From CAWIUB01 sp963839995 (lineage in GTDB: Bacteria; Actinomycetota; Actinomycetes; Mycobacteriales; Jatrophihabitantaceae): a DNA stretch of 64,000 nucleotides. The DNA is taken from NCBI GenBank assembly GCA_963839995.1, contig CAWIXH010000001.1:434001-498000 (forward strand), in the 5' to 3' direction. Numbering within the stretch: the first letter of the stretch is position 1; the number at the start of each line of letters is the position of its first letter. This document shows, in pieces, positions 17,301-25,266 of this stretch. A program made the position numbers and the translations under genes. The notes under the pieces are model-generated. The model had not been told where the DNA came from, did not search any database, and worked only from the letters and a program-made list of their open reading frames with translations.

Positions 17301-18077
17301 ATGACGACGCCCGGAGCGGCTCCGGTCACGTACCGCGGCTACCTGCGGCTGGACGATCTGCTCTCCTGCCAAGCCCCACTGACCGCCGAACACGACGAAC
17401 TGCTGTTCGTGATCATCCATCAGGTGTACGAACTGTGGTTCAAGCAGATCCTGCACGAATCGGCGTTGCTGCAGCGCCGGCTGGAGGACGGCAACAGCAC
17501 CGGCGCCCTGCACACTGCGCGGCGAATCGCCAAGATCCTCAAGACGATCGTGGGCCAGCTCGACGTGCTCGAGACGATGACGCCGCGGCAGTTCGCGTCC
17601 TTCCGTCCCGAACTCGGCTCGGCGAGCGGCTTCCAGTCCGACCAGTTTCGCGAGCTGGAGGCGGTGCTGGGCCGGCGGGACCTCGGCACCGGCCTCGCCG
17701 ACCAGCGGCTGTTCGCGGCGGTCCACCGCCGGTCGGTGTTCGACTCGTTGCTGCGGTACCTGGCGACTGCTGGTTTCGGCGTCCCTGCCGCCGCTCTGAC
17801 GCGTGACCCGAGTCAGCCCTGGCCGGCCGACGTGGACGTCCAGAGCGTGCTCGCCGACGCGTATGCCGACGAAAGCAGCCCGGCGGCAGAGGTGTGCGAG
17901 GCGCTCGTCGACATCGACGAGGGCATCCAGGAGTGGCGCTACCGGCACGTCAAGATGGTCGAGCGGATCATCGGCGCCAAGGTCGGCACCGGCGGGTCCG
18001 CAGGCGCCGACTACCTGCGTTCGACCCTGTTCCGCCCGGCCTTCCCCGCGCTGTGGGAGGTGCGTGGTGTCCTCTAG
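17301..18077 (+). CDS. kynA: tryptophan 2,3-dioxygenase
   Basis: A 258-residue heme enzyme that opens the indole ring of L-tryptophan to N-formylkynurenine. The start YRGYLRLDDLLSCQAPL, the heme/substrate segment DELLFVIIHQVYELWFKQILHE with its His ligand, and SGFQSDQFRELE are diagnostic. It overlaps the kynureninase gene by about 11 nt. No kynurenine formamidase gene is adjacent. Confidence 0.95.
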   Translation: MTTPGAAPVTYRGYLRLDDLLSCQAPLTAEHDELLFVIIHQVYELWFKQILHESALLQRRLEDGNSTGALHTARRIAKILKTIVGQLDVLETMTPRQFASFRPELGSASGFQSDQFRELEAVLGRRDLGTGLADQRLFAAVHRRSVFDSLLRYLATAGFGVPAAALTRDPSQPWPADVDVQSVLADAYADESSPAAEVCEALVDIDEGIQEWRYRHVKMVERIIGAKVGTGGSAGADYLRSTLFRPAFPALWEVRGVL

Positions 18078-19269
18078 CACACACGCGCTCGACTCGGCTG
18101 ACCTGCTCGCCTTCGCGCGTGCGCGTTTTGCCGTGCCGGACGATGTGATCTACCTCGACGGCAACTCGCTGGGCGCCCTCCCTCGTGCGGTGCCCGGCGC
18201 GGTCGACGACGCGGTCCGGCGCCAGTGGGGGCGGGACCTGATCACGTCCTGGAACGCGAACGGGTGGTGGACGCTGCCGAGCCGCGTCGGCGACCGCATC
18301 GGCGCGCTCGTCGGGGCCGCTCCCGGCCAGGTGATGTGCGGCGATTCGACGAGCATCCAGCTGTTCCAGGCGCTGACGGCCGCCGCACGGCTGCGGCCGG
18401 GCCGTCGAGTGCTCGTCACCGACCGGGGGAACTTCCCCACCGACCAGTACATAGCCGGTTCGGTGGGACGGCTGCTCGGCCTGGACGTCCGCCGCGCAAC
18501 ACCGTCCGACCCGATCGGCGAGGACGTGGGCGTGGTGGCGTTCAGCGCCGTCGACTACCGCAGCGGCGAACTGTGGGACCTCGACACGATCACGCGTGCG
18601 GCACACCAGGCCGGCGCCGCTATGGTGTGGGACTTGTGCCATGCCGCGGGTGCGCTGCCGATCGAACTGGACCGGATCGCGGCCGACGCAGCCGTCGGCT
18701 GCTCGTACAAGTACCTCAACGGCGGGCCGGGCGCCCCGGCGTGGATCTACCTGGCACGCCGGCATCATTCTGCCGCGGACCTGCCGCTTACGGGGTGGCA
18801 CGGCCACATGGACCCGTTCGCACTGGCCGAGACCTACACGGCCGCCGACGGTATCGCGAGAGCGCGCATCGGCACTCCGCCCTTGCTGTCGATGCTCGCG
18901 CTCGAGGCGGCGCTCGATGTGTGGGACGAGGTCGATCTCGCGGACGTGCGGACCAAGTCGCTGGCCCTGACCGATCTGGCGATCGCCCGGGCCGACGCCC
19001 TCGGCGTGGAGGTCGTCACGCCGCGCGAACATGAGCGGCGCGGCTCGCAGGTCGGGCTGCGCATGGCGCACGCGTACGAGGTCTGCCAAGCACTGATCGC
19101 CCGCGGGGTGATCGGCGACTTCCGGCCACCGGACCTGCTGCGGCTGGGCTTCGCCCCGCTTTACCTGAGCTACGCGCAGGTGTCGGATGCCATGGACGTC
19201 CTGGCCGACGTCCTGACCAGCGGCGCGTACCTGGCGCACGTCCGGGACGAGCGCGCCACCGTTACCTGA
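18067..19269 (+). CDS. kynU: kynureninase
   Basis: A 400-residue PLP enzyme that cleaves kynurenine to anthranilate and alanine. Seen are IYLDGNSLGALPRAV, NGWWTLPSRVGDRIGALVGA, VMCGDSTSIQLFQ and the lysine motif SYKYLNGGPGAP. The GTG at 18067 (or 18064) lies inside the kynA stop region, so the two are co-translated. Its TGA abuts the TGA of the convergent desaturase gene with no base between them. Confidence 0.95.
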   Translation: MSSSTHALDSADLLAFARARFAVPDDVIYLDGNSLGALPRAVPGAVDDAVRRQWGRDLITSWNANGWWTLPSRVGDRIGALVGAAPGQVMCGDSTSIQLFQALTAAARLRPGRRVLVTDRGNFPTDQYIAGSVGRLLGLDVRRATPSDPIGEDVGVVAFSAVDYRSGELWDLDTITRAAHQAGAAMVWDLCHAAGALPIELDRIAADAAVGCSYKYLNGGPGAPAWIYLARRHHSAADLPLTGWHGHMDPFALAETYTAADGIARARIGTPPLLSMLALEAALDVWDEVDLADVRTKSLALTDLAIARADALGVEVVTPREHERRGSQVGLRMAHAYEVCQALIARGVIGDFRPPDLLRLGFAPLYLSYAQVSDAMDVLADVLTSGAYLAHVRDERATVT

Positions 19270-20238
19270 TCAGTCCACGACGCGCAGCTTGGCCAGGCGT
19301 TCCGGTTTCGGCCAATGCACATCGGTCGCCCAGCCCAGCTTCTCGAATGCCTGGATCACTCGTGCGGACGCGTCGAGCTGGCCGCGCAACACACCGTGCC
19401 GGGCCGCGGTCGGGTCGGCGTGATGGGTGTTGTGCCAGCTCTCGCCGAAGCTCAGGACCGCCAGCGGCCAGAAGTTCGTGCTCTTGTCCCGGGCCACGAA
19501 GGGACGCTCGCCGATCGTGTGGCAGATCGAGTTGATCGACCAGGTGACGTGGTGCAGCAGGCAGATCCGCACCAGCGACGCCCAGAAGAACGCCGTGACT
19601 GCGCCCGTCCACGACCAGGTGACGAGCCCACCGATCAGCGCCGGGGCGACAAGCGACACGGTCAGCAGCAGCAGGAACAGCTTGTCGACGAGCCGGATAT
19701 CGGGGTCGCGCAGCAGGTCCGGCGTGTACTTCTCACGGTTCGTCAGCTCGACGTCGAACATCCAGCCGATGTGCGCGAAGAACAGCCCCTTCAACAGCGC
19801 GCCCGTGGTCGCGCCATAGCGCCATGGCGAGTGGGGATCCCCTTCGCGGTCGCTGAATGCATGATGCCGCCGGTGGTCGGCCACCCAGCGGATGACCGGA
19901 CCCTCGATCGCAAGCGATCCGGCAACCGCGAGCGCGACGCGCAGCGGTCGCCGCGCCTTGAACCCACCGTGTGTGAAGTAGCGGTGGTAACCAACCGTGA
20001 TGCCAAGACCGGAGACGACGTAGAACACCGCGAAGATGATCACGTCGGTCCAGCTGAGTCCCCAGCCCCAGGCGACCGGGATCGCGGCCAGCACCGCCAG
20101 GAACGGCACGATCACGAAGAGGTAGAGCGCGATCTGCTCGCCGCTGCGCTTCGTTCCCTCGGTCAACGGCTTGGGCTCGCCCGGTTGGACGGTCTTATGG
20201 ACCGGTTGAGGGACCGCGCGATCGTCGAGCATCGTCAT
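19270..20238 (-). CDS. acyl-CoA/fatty acid delta-9-type desaturase
   Basis: A 322-residue membrane diiron desaturase with the three histidine boxes GYHRYFTH, DHRRHH and WHNTHH and four hydrophobic spans. It should introduce a double bond into saturated fatty acyl chains, adjusting membrane fluidity, as in DesA3/OLE1-type enzymes. A 29-bp imperfect palindrome begins 28 nt upstream of the ATG and suggests dedicated repression, probably by a lipid-responsive regulator not in this window. Confidence 0.93.
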   Translation of the reverse strand: MTMLDDRAVPQPVHKTVQPGEPKPLTEGTKRSGEQIALYLFVIVPFLAVLAAIPVAWGWGLSWTDVIIFAVFYVVSGLGITVGYHRYFTHGGFKARRPLRVALAVAGSLAIEGPVIRWVADHRRHHAFSDREGDPHSPWRYGATTGALLKGLFFAHIGWMFDVELTNREKYTPDLLRDPDIRLVDKLFLLLLTVSLVAPALIGGLVTWSWTGAVTAFFWASLVRICLLHHVTWSINSICHTIGERPFVARDKSTNFWPLAVLSFGESWHNTHHADPTAARHGVLRGQLDASARVIQAFEKLGWATDVHWPKPERLAKLRVVD

Positions 20239-20266
20239 GGGGAGCGCCCTTCTGGCACGACGTCAG

Positions 20267-20295
20267 TTACGGAAGCGTAACCTACGCTTGCGTAA
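20267..20295. promoter_or_regulatory. operator-like palindrome upstream of the desaturase gene
   Basis: TTACGGAAGCGTA, ACC, TACGCTTGCGTAA: 13-bp arms with one mismatch and a 3-nt centre. It lies in the desaturase promoter region, 28 nt before the start codon. Size and symmetry suit a dimer or double-dimer of a TetR-like regulator. Confidence 0.65.
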
Positions 20296-20347
20296 GTTCG
20301 CTAGCGGAGACACGCCAGTAGGCTGGCTGCTGTCCAACTGGTCCCGA

Positions 20348-20420
20348 TGGGGGATGGGGTAATCGGCAGCCCGCAGGCCTTTGGAGCCTTGCAGTCTCGG
20401 TTCGAGTCCGAGTCCCCCAG
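20348..20420 (+). tRNA. tRNA-Gln (anticodon TTG)
   Basis: A 73-nt cloverleaf. Acceptor stem TGGGGGA pairs perfectly with TCCCCCA. The D arm is GGG-TAATCGGCAG-CCC, the anticodon loop CTTTGGA gives anticodon TTG, the variable loop is 5 nt, and the T arm CTCGG-TTCGAGT-CCGAG is perfect. The outermost anticodon-stem pair is mismatched. CCA is not encoded. A tRNA-Gln just before glmU is a known actinobacterial arrangement. Confidence 0.93.
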
Positions 20421-20444
20421 CAAGCCGCAAGGCGCCAACCCAGA

Positions 20445-20485
20445 TGTTCGACGGTCGGCGCGGCCAGGCTTGACGCAGGTCGAAC
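20445..20485. repeat. 41-nt intergenic mini-repeat, copy C
   Basis: TGTTCGAC, 25 nt, GGTCGAAC: the same arms and spacing as at 2090-2130 and 5103-5143. It lies between tRNA-Gln and glmU. Its stem could also help end the tRNA transcript. Confidence 0.5.
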
Positions 20486-20504
20486 AGGACGGAGAGGGAG
20501 CAGC

Positions 20505-21959
20505 GTGAGTGAGCTATCGGTGATCGTCCTGGCCGCGGGCGAGGGCACCCGGATGAAGTCCGCCACGCTCCCCAAAGTGCTGCACGGCTTCTGCGGCCGC
20601 TCGATGCTCGAGCATGTGCTCGTCGCCACCGGCCCGCTGGCCGCCAACCACACCCTGGTCGTGATCGGCCACCGTCGCGACGAGGTCCGTGCCCATCTTG
20701 ACGACATCGGGCACCCGGTGATCCTGATCGTCCAGGATGAACAGCGCGGCACCGGCCACGCGGTGCGCCTCGCGCTGGACGCGCTGCCGGAAACAACCCC
20801 GCAGGCCACCGTCGTGGTGCTGCCGGGAGACGTCCCGCTGCTGCGGTCGGCCACTCTGCTCGCGCTCTACCACGCCCACCGCGACGCCGGCGCTGCCGCG
20901 ACCCTGCTGACCAGCGTGGTCGACGACCCCACCGGCTACGGGCGGGTGATCCGCGAAGGCGACACGGTTCTGCGCGTCGTCGAGCACCGCGATGCCACCC
21001 TCGAGCAGCGGGCGATCGCCGAGGTCGCCTCCGGCGTCTACGTGTTCGAGGCCGACCTGCTCCGTGACGCGATCGGCCGGCTCTCCAGCGCGAACGCGCA
21101 GGGGGAGCAGTACCTGCCCGACGTCGTCGAACTGCTCGTCCGCGACGGCTCGGTTGTCGCGGCGATGACCGCGCCCCAGACCGAGACCGCGGGAGTAAAC
21201 GACCGCGTGCAGCTGGCGGCTGCCCATCGCAGGTACAACGACCGGCTGCTCGACGAGCACATGCGCAACGGCGTCACGGTCGTCGACCCGGCCACCACCT
21301 GGGTCGACGCCTGCGTCACGCTCGCACCGGACGTGACCCTGCTGCCAGGCACCGACCTGCGCGGCCGGACGACGGTCGCCGAGGGAGCCACGATCGGCCC
21401 GCAGACGACGCTCGTCGACACGTCCGTGGGCGTGGGCAGCACGATCGAGCGCGCCGTCTGCCGATCGTCAACGGTGGGCGCCGACGTCACCATCGGCCCG
21501 TTCGCCTACCTGCGCCCCGGCGCCCAGCTCGCCGACCGCGTCCACATCGGCACGTTCGTCGAGCTCAAGGCCAGTGACGTCGGAGCCGGCAGCAAGATCC
21601 CCCATCTGACCTACGTCGGCGACGCCACGATCGGCGAACAGTCGAACATCGGCGCCGCGACGGTGTTCGTCAATTACGACGGCGTAGCCAAGCACCATTC
21701 CACGATCGGCAGCCACGTTCGTACCGGCGCCGACAACATGTTCGTCGCCCCCGTATCCATCGGCGACGGCGCGTACACCGCGGCTGGATCGGTGATCGAC
21801 CAGGACGTTCCGCCGGGCGCGTTGGGCGTGGCGCGCGCGAAACAGCGCAACGTGGCAGGCTGGGTTGCGCGCCGTCGGCCGGGAACCCGGGCAGCCGACG
21901 CCGCCGCCCGGGCCAGCGAACCGACTGCCGCCGATACCGACGGGACCACCGATGAGTGA
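20505..21959 (+). CDS. glmU: bifunctional UDP-GlcNAc pyrophosphorylase / glucosamine-1-P acetyltransferase
   Basis: A 484-residue enzyme. The N-terminal uridylyltransferase has VIVLAAGEGTRMKS; the C-terminal left-handed beta-helix has hexapeptide repeats (PFAYLRPGAQLADRVHIGTFVELK, NYDGVAKHHSTIG). It makes UDP-GlcNAc for peptidoglycan. The GTG start has GGGAG upstream. The C-terminal 40 residues are Ala/Pro-rich and likely disordered, as in other actinobacterial GlmU. Confidence 0.96.
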   Translation: MSELSVIVLAAGEGTRMKSATLPKVLHGFCGRSMLEHVLVATGPLAANHTLVVIGHRRDEVRAHLDDIGHPVILIVQDEQRGTGHAVRLALDALPETTPQATVVVLPGDVPLLRSATLLALYHAHRDAGAAATLLTSVVDDPTGYGRVIREGDTVLRVVEHRDATLEQRAIAEVASGVYVFEADLLRDAIGRLSSANAQGEQYLPDVVELLVRDGSVVAAMTAPQTETAGVNDRVQLAAAHRRYNDRLLDEHMRNGVTVVDPATTWVDACVTLAPDVTLLPGTDLRGRTTVAEGATIGPQTTLVDTSVGVGSTIERAVCRSSTVGADVTIGPFAYLRPGAQLADRVHIGTFVELKASDVGAGSKIPHLTYVGDATIGEQSNIGAATVFVNYDGVAKHHSTIGSHVRTGADNMFVAPVSIGDGAYTAAGSVIDQDVPPGALGVARAKQRNVAGWVARRRPGTRAADAAARASEPTAADTDGTTDE

Positions 21960-21998
21960 GCATCGCAGCGAGCGCAACCGACCGATTTGGTGCGGGGT

Positions 21999-22029
21999 CC
22001 CCGCGAAATCGTGCAGCGATTTCGTGGGG
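21999..22029 (+). other. hairpin between glmU and prs
   Basis: Arms CCCCGCGAAATCG and CGATTTCGTGGGG (13 bp, one G-U pair) enclose a 5-nt loop. The 5' arm can also pair with GCGGGG just before it, so two structures compete. The surrounding 126 nt is rich in GAGCG/AGCGAG-like words reminiscent of actinobacterial repetitive extragenic sequence. It could act as attenuator, terminator or repeat. Confidence 0.5.
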
Positions 22030-22085
22030 TGCAGGTGCGGAGCGAACGGCGCGATGAGCGCTCGCGCGAAGAGCGAAGTAGACCA

Positions 22086-23066
22086 ATGAGTGTCATACAT
22101 CTGGCGGGCCGCAAGAGCCTGATGCTGCTGTCGGGGCGCGCGTACCCCGAGCTGGCCGACGAGATCGCCGGCGAGCTGGGGGCCACCGTCACCTCCACCA
22201 CCGCCCGCGAGTTCGCCAATGGCGAGACGTTCATCAAGCCGGACGAGTCGGTGCGCGGCAGCGACGCGTTCGTCATCCAGAGCTACACGACCCCGATCAA
22301 CCACTGGGTGATGGAGACGCTGATCCTCGTCGATGCGCTGAAACGCGCGTCGGCCAAGCGGATCACGCTCGTCACTCCGTTCTACCCGTACGCTCGGCAG
22401 GACAAGAAGCACCGCGGCCGCGAGCCGATCTCCGCCCGGCTGATGGCCGACCTGTTCAAGACGGCCGGCGCGAACCGGCTGATGGCAATCGACCTGCACA
22501 CGGCGCAGATCCAGGGCTTCTTCGACGGTCCCGTCGACCACCTGTTCGCTCTGCCGCTGCTGGCCGAGTACGTCCGGGCGAGATACCCCACCGACGACCT
22601 GATCGTGGTTTCGCCCGACACCGGCCGGGTGCGCGTGGCCGAGCAGTGGGCCGACCGGCTCGGCGGCCTGCCGATCGCCTTCGTGCACAAGACGCGTGAC
22701 CCGATCGTGCCGAACCAGGTGGTGGCCAACCGGGTCGTGGGCGAGGTGGCCGGCCGCACCTGCCTGCTGATCGACGACATGATCGCGACCGGCACCACCA
22801 TCACCAAGGCCGCCGAGCTGCTCTTCGAGGCCGGGGCAGCCGAGGTGATCGTGGCCGCCACCCACGGCGAGCTGACAGCACCGGCCACCGACCGGCTGAA
22901 GAACAGCCGGGTCACCGAGGTCATCGTCACCAACACCTTGCCGATACGCCCGGAGCAGAGCTTCGACAAGCTCACGGTGCTGTCTATCGCGCCGATGATC
23001 GCTCGGGCGATCAAGGAGGTATTCGAGGACGGCTCGGTCACCAGCCTCTTCGACGGCCGTTCCTGA
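22086..23066 (+). CDS. prs: ribose-phosphate pyrophosphokinase
   Basis: About 326 residues making PRPP from ribose-5-phosphate and ATP. Diagnostic segments are FANGETFIKPDESVRG, TPFYPYARQDKKHRGREPISARLMADL, the divalent cation site AIDLHTAQIQGFFDGPVDH and the PRPP loop LLIDDMIATGTTITKAA. The ATG at 22086 is used; an upstream extension would lie in repeat-like DNA. It follows glmU, a conserved actinobacterial order. Confidence 0.95.
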   Translation: MSVIHLAGRKSLMLLSGRAYPELADEIAGELGATVTSTTAREFANGETFIKPDESVRGSDAFVIQSYTTPINHWVMETLILVDALKRASAKRITLVTPFYPYARQDKKHRGREPISARLMADLFKTAGANRLMAIDLHTAQIQGFFDGPVDHLFALPLLAEYVRARYPTDDLIVVSPDTGRVRVAEQWADRLGGLPIAFVHKTRDPIVPNQVVANRVVGEVAGRTCLLIDDMIATGTTITKAAELLFEAGAAEVIVAATHGELTAPATDRLKNSRVTEVIVTNTLPIRPEQSFDKLTVLSIAPMIARAIKEVFEDGSVTSLFDGRS

Positions 23067-23150
23067 CGCCCTCTCGGACGCCGGCCGCTACAGTGGGCCC
23101 GATTCTGGCACGACGTCGGTTATAGCAGCGCATCCAGCGAGGTATCCCGC

Positions 23151-24410
23151 GTGACTGGTCAGCACTCCTACCGCAGCAACCGTCCGACCGCCCCACCCGT
23201 TCCTGACTTTCTCGCCGAGTCCTTTCCGGAATCAGTCGAGGAGGACGAGGTCGGCACCGACGTCTCCCCGACCTCGGATCTGCCCCTCCCCAGCATCGGC
23301 GCGCTGCCACCGACGCCCCAGTCCGGCGCCACCTACGACTACCAGGACGCCGTCGCCGTCGCCCGCACCGAGACTCTGCCGGCCTACTCCCCAGGGCCCA
23401 ACCCGCCCTACCCCGCGGTCCAGCCCGCCTCCGTCCAACCGCCGGCCACCTCGCCGGTGCCGCGGCCGGAGGACCTGCTGCCGCCAGATCTTGCGGCGGT
23501 CGAAGACCGGCCGGCGCGGTGGGGCTGGCGCGGGTGGGTGAACCGGGTGACGGGGGGTGCAGTCGCGATGCGACCCAGCTCGGTGGAGTCGGCGCAGCGG
23601 CAGGCGGCTGTCGATATCCAACGCGGTTTCTCTCGGCCGATGACCGTGGTCGTCATCCAACCCAAGGGAGGTGCGGGCAAGACGCCGACGACGATCGGCT
23701 TGGCGTCCGCGCTCGGCTCGCACCGCGGCGGCTACGTCGTCGGCTGGGACGACAACGAGACCCGCGGCACCTTGGCAGTTCGGATCACGAATTCCGCCGG
23801 CCAGCGCACGACGACCTGGGATCTGCTCGCCCAGCTGCCCTCGTTCGAGCGAACCGATGCCCGCGTCGGCCACCTCAGTCCGTTCGTGCGTCCGCAGGGC
23901 GAAGCGCATTTCGACGCACTGGTCAGCGACGACAACCCGGCGAACATGGTCCAGCTCGACGAGGACGCGTTCCGACGCATCCACGCGGTTCTGCAGCGCT
24001 TCTACCGGCTGATCGTCATCGACACCGGCAACAACGTCCGCTCACCCAACTGGCAGGCCGCCGTCAATGCTGCGGACACCGTGGTGGTCGTGTCGACCTA
24101 CCAGCGCGATGTCGGGTACAGCGGATCGTGGGTACTCGACCACCTCGTGCAGACCGGTCGCGAGGAGCTTGCCCGCAACGCCGTCACCATCCTGACGGCC
24201 GCCGATCCGCACATCGACGCCAAGGTGCGAGGCGAGCTGCTCACCCACTTCGCGGCACGCACCCGGGCGGTCGTCGAGGTGCCGTTCGATCCGCTGATCG
24301 CCAGCGGCGGCCCCATCCGCTGGACGCAGTTGAGCCCCCGCAGCAGGCGGGCCTGGGTGCGTGCCGGCGCCACCGTGGTCACCGGGCTGGCGGCACGCGA
24401 CCAGCGCTAG
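23151..24410 (+). CDS. MinD/ParA-like ATPase with proline-rich N-terminus
   Basis: A 419-residue protein. Residues 1 to about 135 are Pro/Ala-rich and probably disordered. The rest is a deviant Walker ATPase with VIQPKGGAGKTPTTIGLASALG and the switch region LIVIDTGNNVRSPNWQAAV. Such proteins resemble EspI and other MinD-like ATPases associated with actinobacterial secretion or positioning systems, but no ESX genes are nearby. It starts at a GTG after a leader shared with the desaturase promoter, and its 3' end overlaps ksgA by 32 nt tail to tail. Confidence 0.8.
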   Translation: MTGQHSYRSNRPTAPPVPDFLAESFPESVEEDEVGTDVSPTSDLPLPSIGALPPTPQSGATYDYQDAVAVARTETLPAYSPGPNPPYPAVQPASVQPPATSPVPRPEDLLPPDLAAVEDRPARWGWRGWVNRVTGGAVAMRPSSVESAQRQAAVDIQRGFSRPMTVVVIQPKGGAGKTPTTIGLASALGSHRGGYVVGWDDNETRGTLAVRITNSAGQRTTTWDLLAQLPSFERTDARVGHLSPFVRPQGEAHFDALVSDDNPANMVQLDEDAFRRIHAVLQRFYRLIVIDTGNNVRSPNWQAAVNAADTVVVVSTYQRDVGYSGSWVLDHLVQTGREELARNAVTILTAADPHIDAKVRGELLTHFAARTRAVVEVPFDPLIASGGPIRWTQLSPRSRRAWVRAGATVVTGLAARDQR

Positions 24411-25266
24411 CGATCCGGGCGTAGTCGGCGACCTCGAGCGTCTCGCCACGCGCCGCCGGGTCGACGCCCGCGGCGCGCAGGATCGTCTCGGCTGCCGCTG
24501 CCGACCCGGCCCAGGACGCAAGCGCCGAGCGCAGCATCTTGCGGCGCTGGCCGAATGCCCGATCGACGACCTCGAAGACGTCCTGCCGGCTGACTCCCGC
24601 AGGCAGCGACGGCGGCGGGCGCCGGGTCAGCCGGACCAGCCCGGAGTCGACGTTCGGGACGGGCCAGAACACGCTACGCGGCACCGCCCCGGCCCGTTCG
24701 GCCGCGGCGTACCAGGCCGTCTTGACGCTGGGCACGCCGTAGATCCGGGTTCCCGGGCGGGCGGCGAGGCGATCGGCCACCTCGGACTGCACCATGACGA
24801 GCCCGGTGCGAACCGTCGGCAACAGTTCGAGCAGGTGCAGCACCACTGGGACCGCGACGTTGTACGGCAGGTTGGCCACCAGCGCGCTCGGTTGAGGGTC
24901 GGCCACCCCGGTCAGCCGCACGGCGTCGGCCTCGACCACGGTGAGCCGGGCGCCTGCCTGTGGAGCATGGGTGCGCACGGTCGCGTCCAGCACGCGGGCG
25001 AGGACGGGGTCGATCTCGACGGCCACCACCCGGGCGCCCGCGTCCAGTAGGCCGAGGGTGAGCGAGCCGAGCCCGGGGCCCACTTCGAGCACGACATCGT
25101 CGGCCGTCACCCCGGACGTCCGCACGATGCGGCGGATGGTGTTCGGGTCGTGCACGAAGTTCTGGCCCAGCGTTTTGGTCGGGCGGATGCCCAGCTGCGC
25201 GGCCAGCCGCGTGATGTCGGCCGGGCCGAGCAGGCGGCCCGTCAGTACCAGCCTTGGGCCTGCCAC
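24379..25266 (-). CDS. ksgA: 16S rRNA dimethyladenosine transferase
   Basis: About 295 residues. It shows LGIRPTKTLGQNFVHDPNTIRRIV, SAM motif VLEVGPGLGSLTLGLL, VANLPYNVAVPVVLHLL and the C-terminal FGQRRKMLR, the full RsmA/KsgA signature; it methylates two adenosines in the 16S 3' hairpin. The start is uncertain: GTG at 25266 overlaps the upstream hydrolase by about 25 nt, while the family's usual N-terminus would begin near 25245, where only CTG is available. ispE, usually next in actinobacteria, is absent. Confidence 0.9.
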   Translation of the reverse strand: MAGPRLVLTGRLLGPADITRLAAQLGIRPTKTLGQNFVHDPNTIRRIVRTSGVTADDVVLEVGPGLGSLTLGLLDAGARVVAVEIDPVLARVLDATVRTHAPQAGARLTVVEADAVRLTGVADPQPSALVANLPYNVAVPVVLHLLELLPTVRTGLVMVQSEVADRLAARPGTRIYGVPSVKTAWYAAAERAGAVPRSVFWPVPNVDSGLVRLTRRPPPSLPAGVSRQDVFEVVDRAFGQRRKMLRSALASWAGSAAAAETILRAAGVDPAARGETLEVADYARIASAGRVPPAR

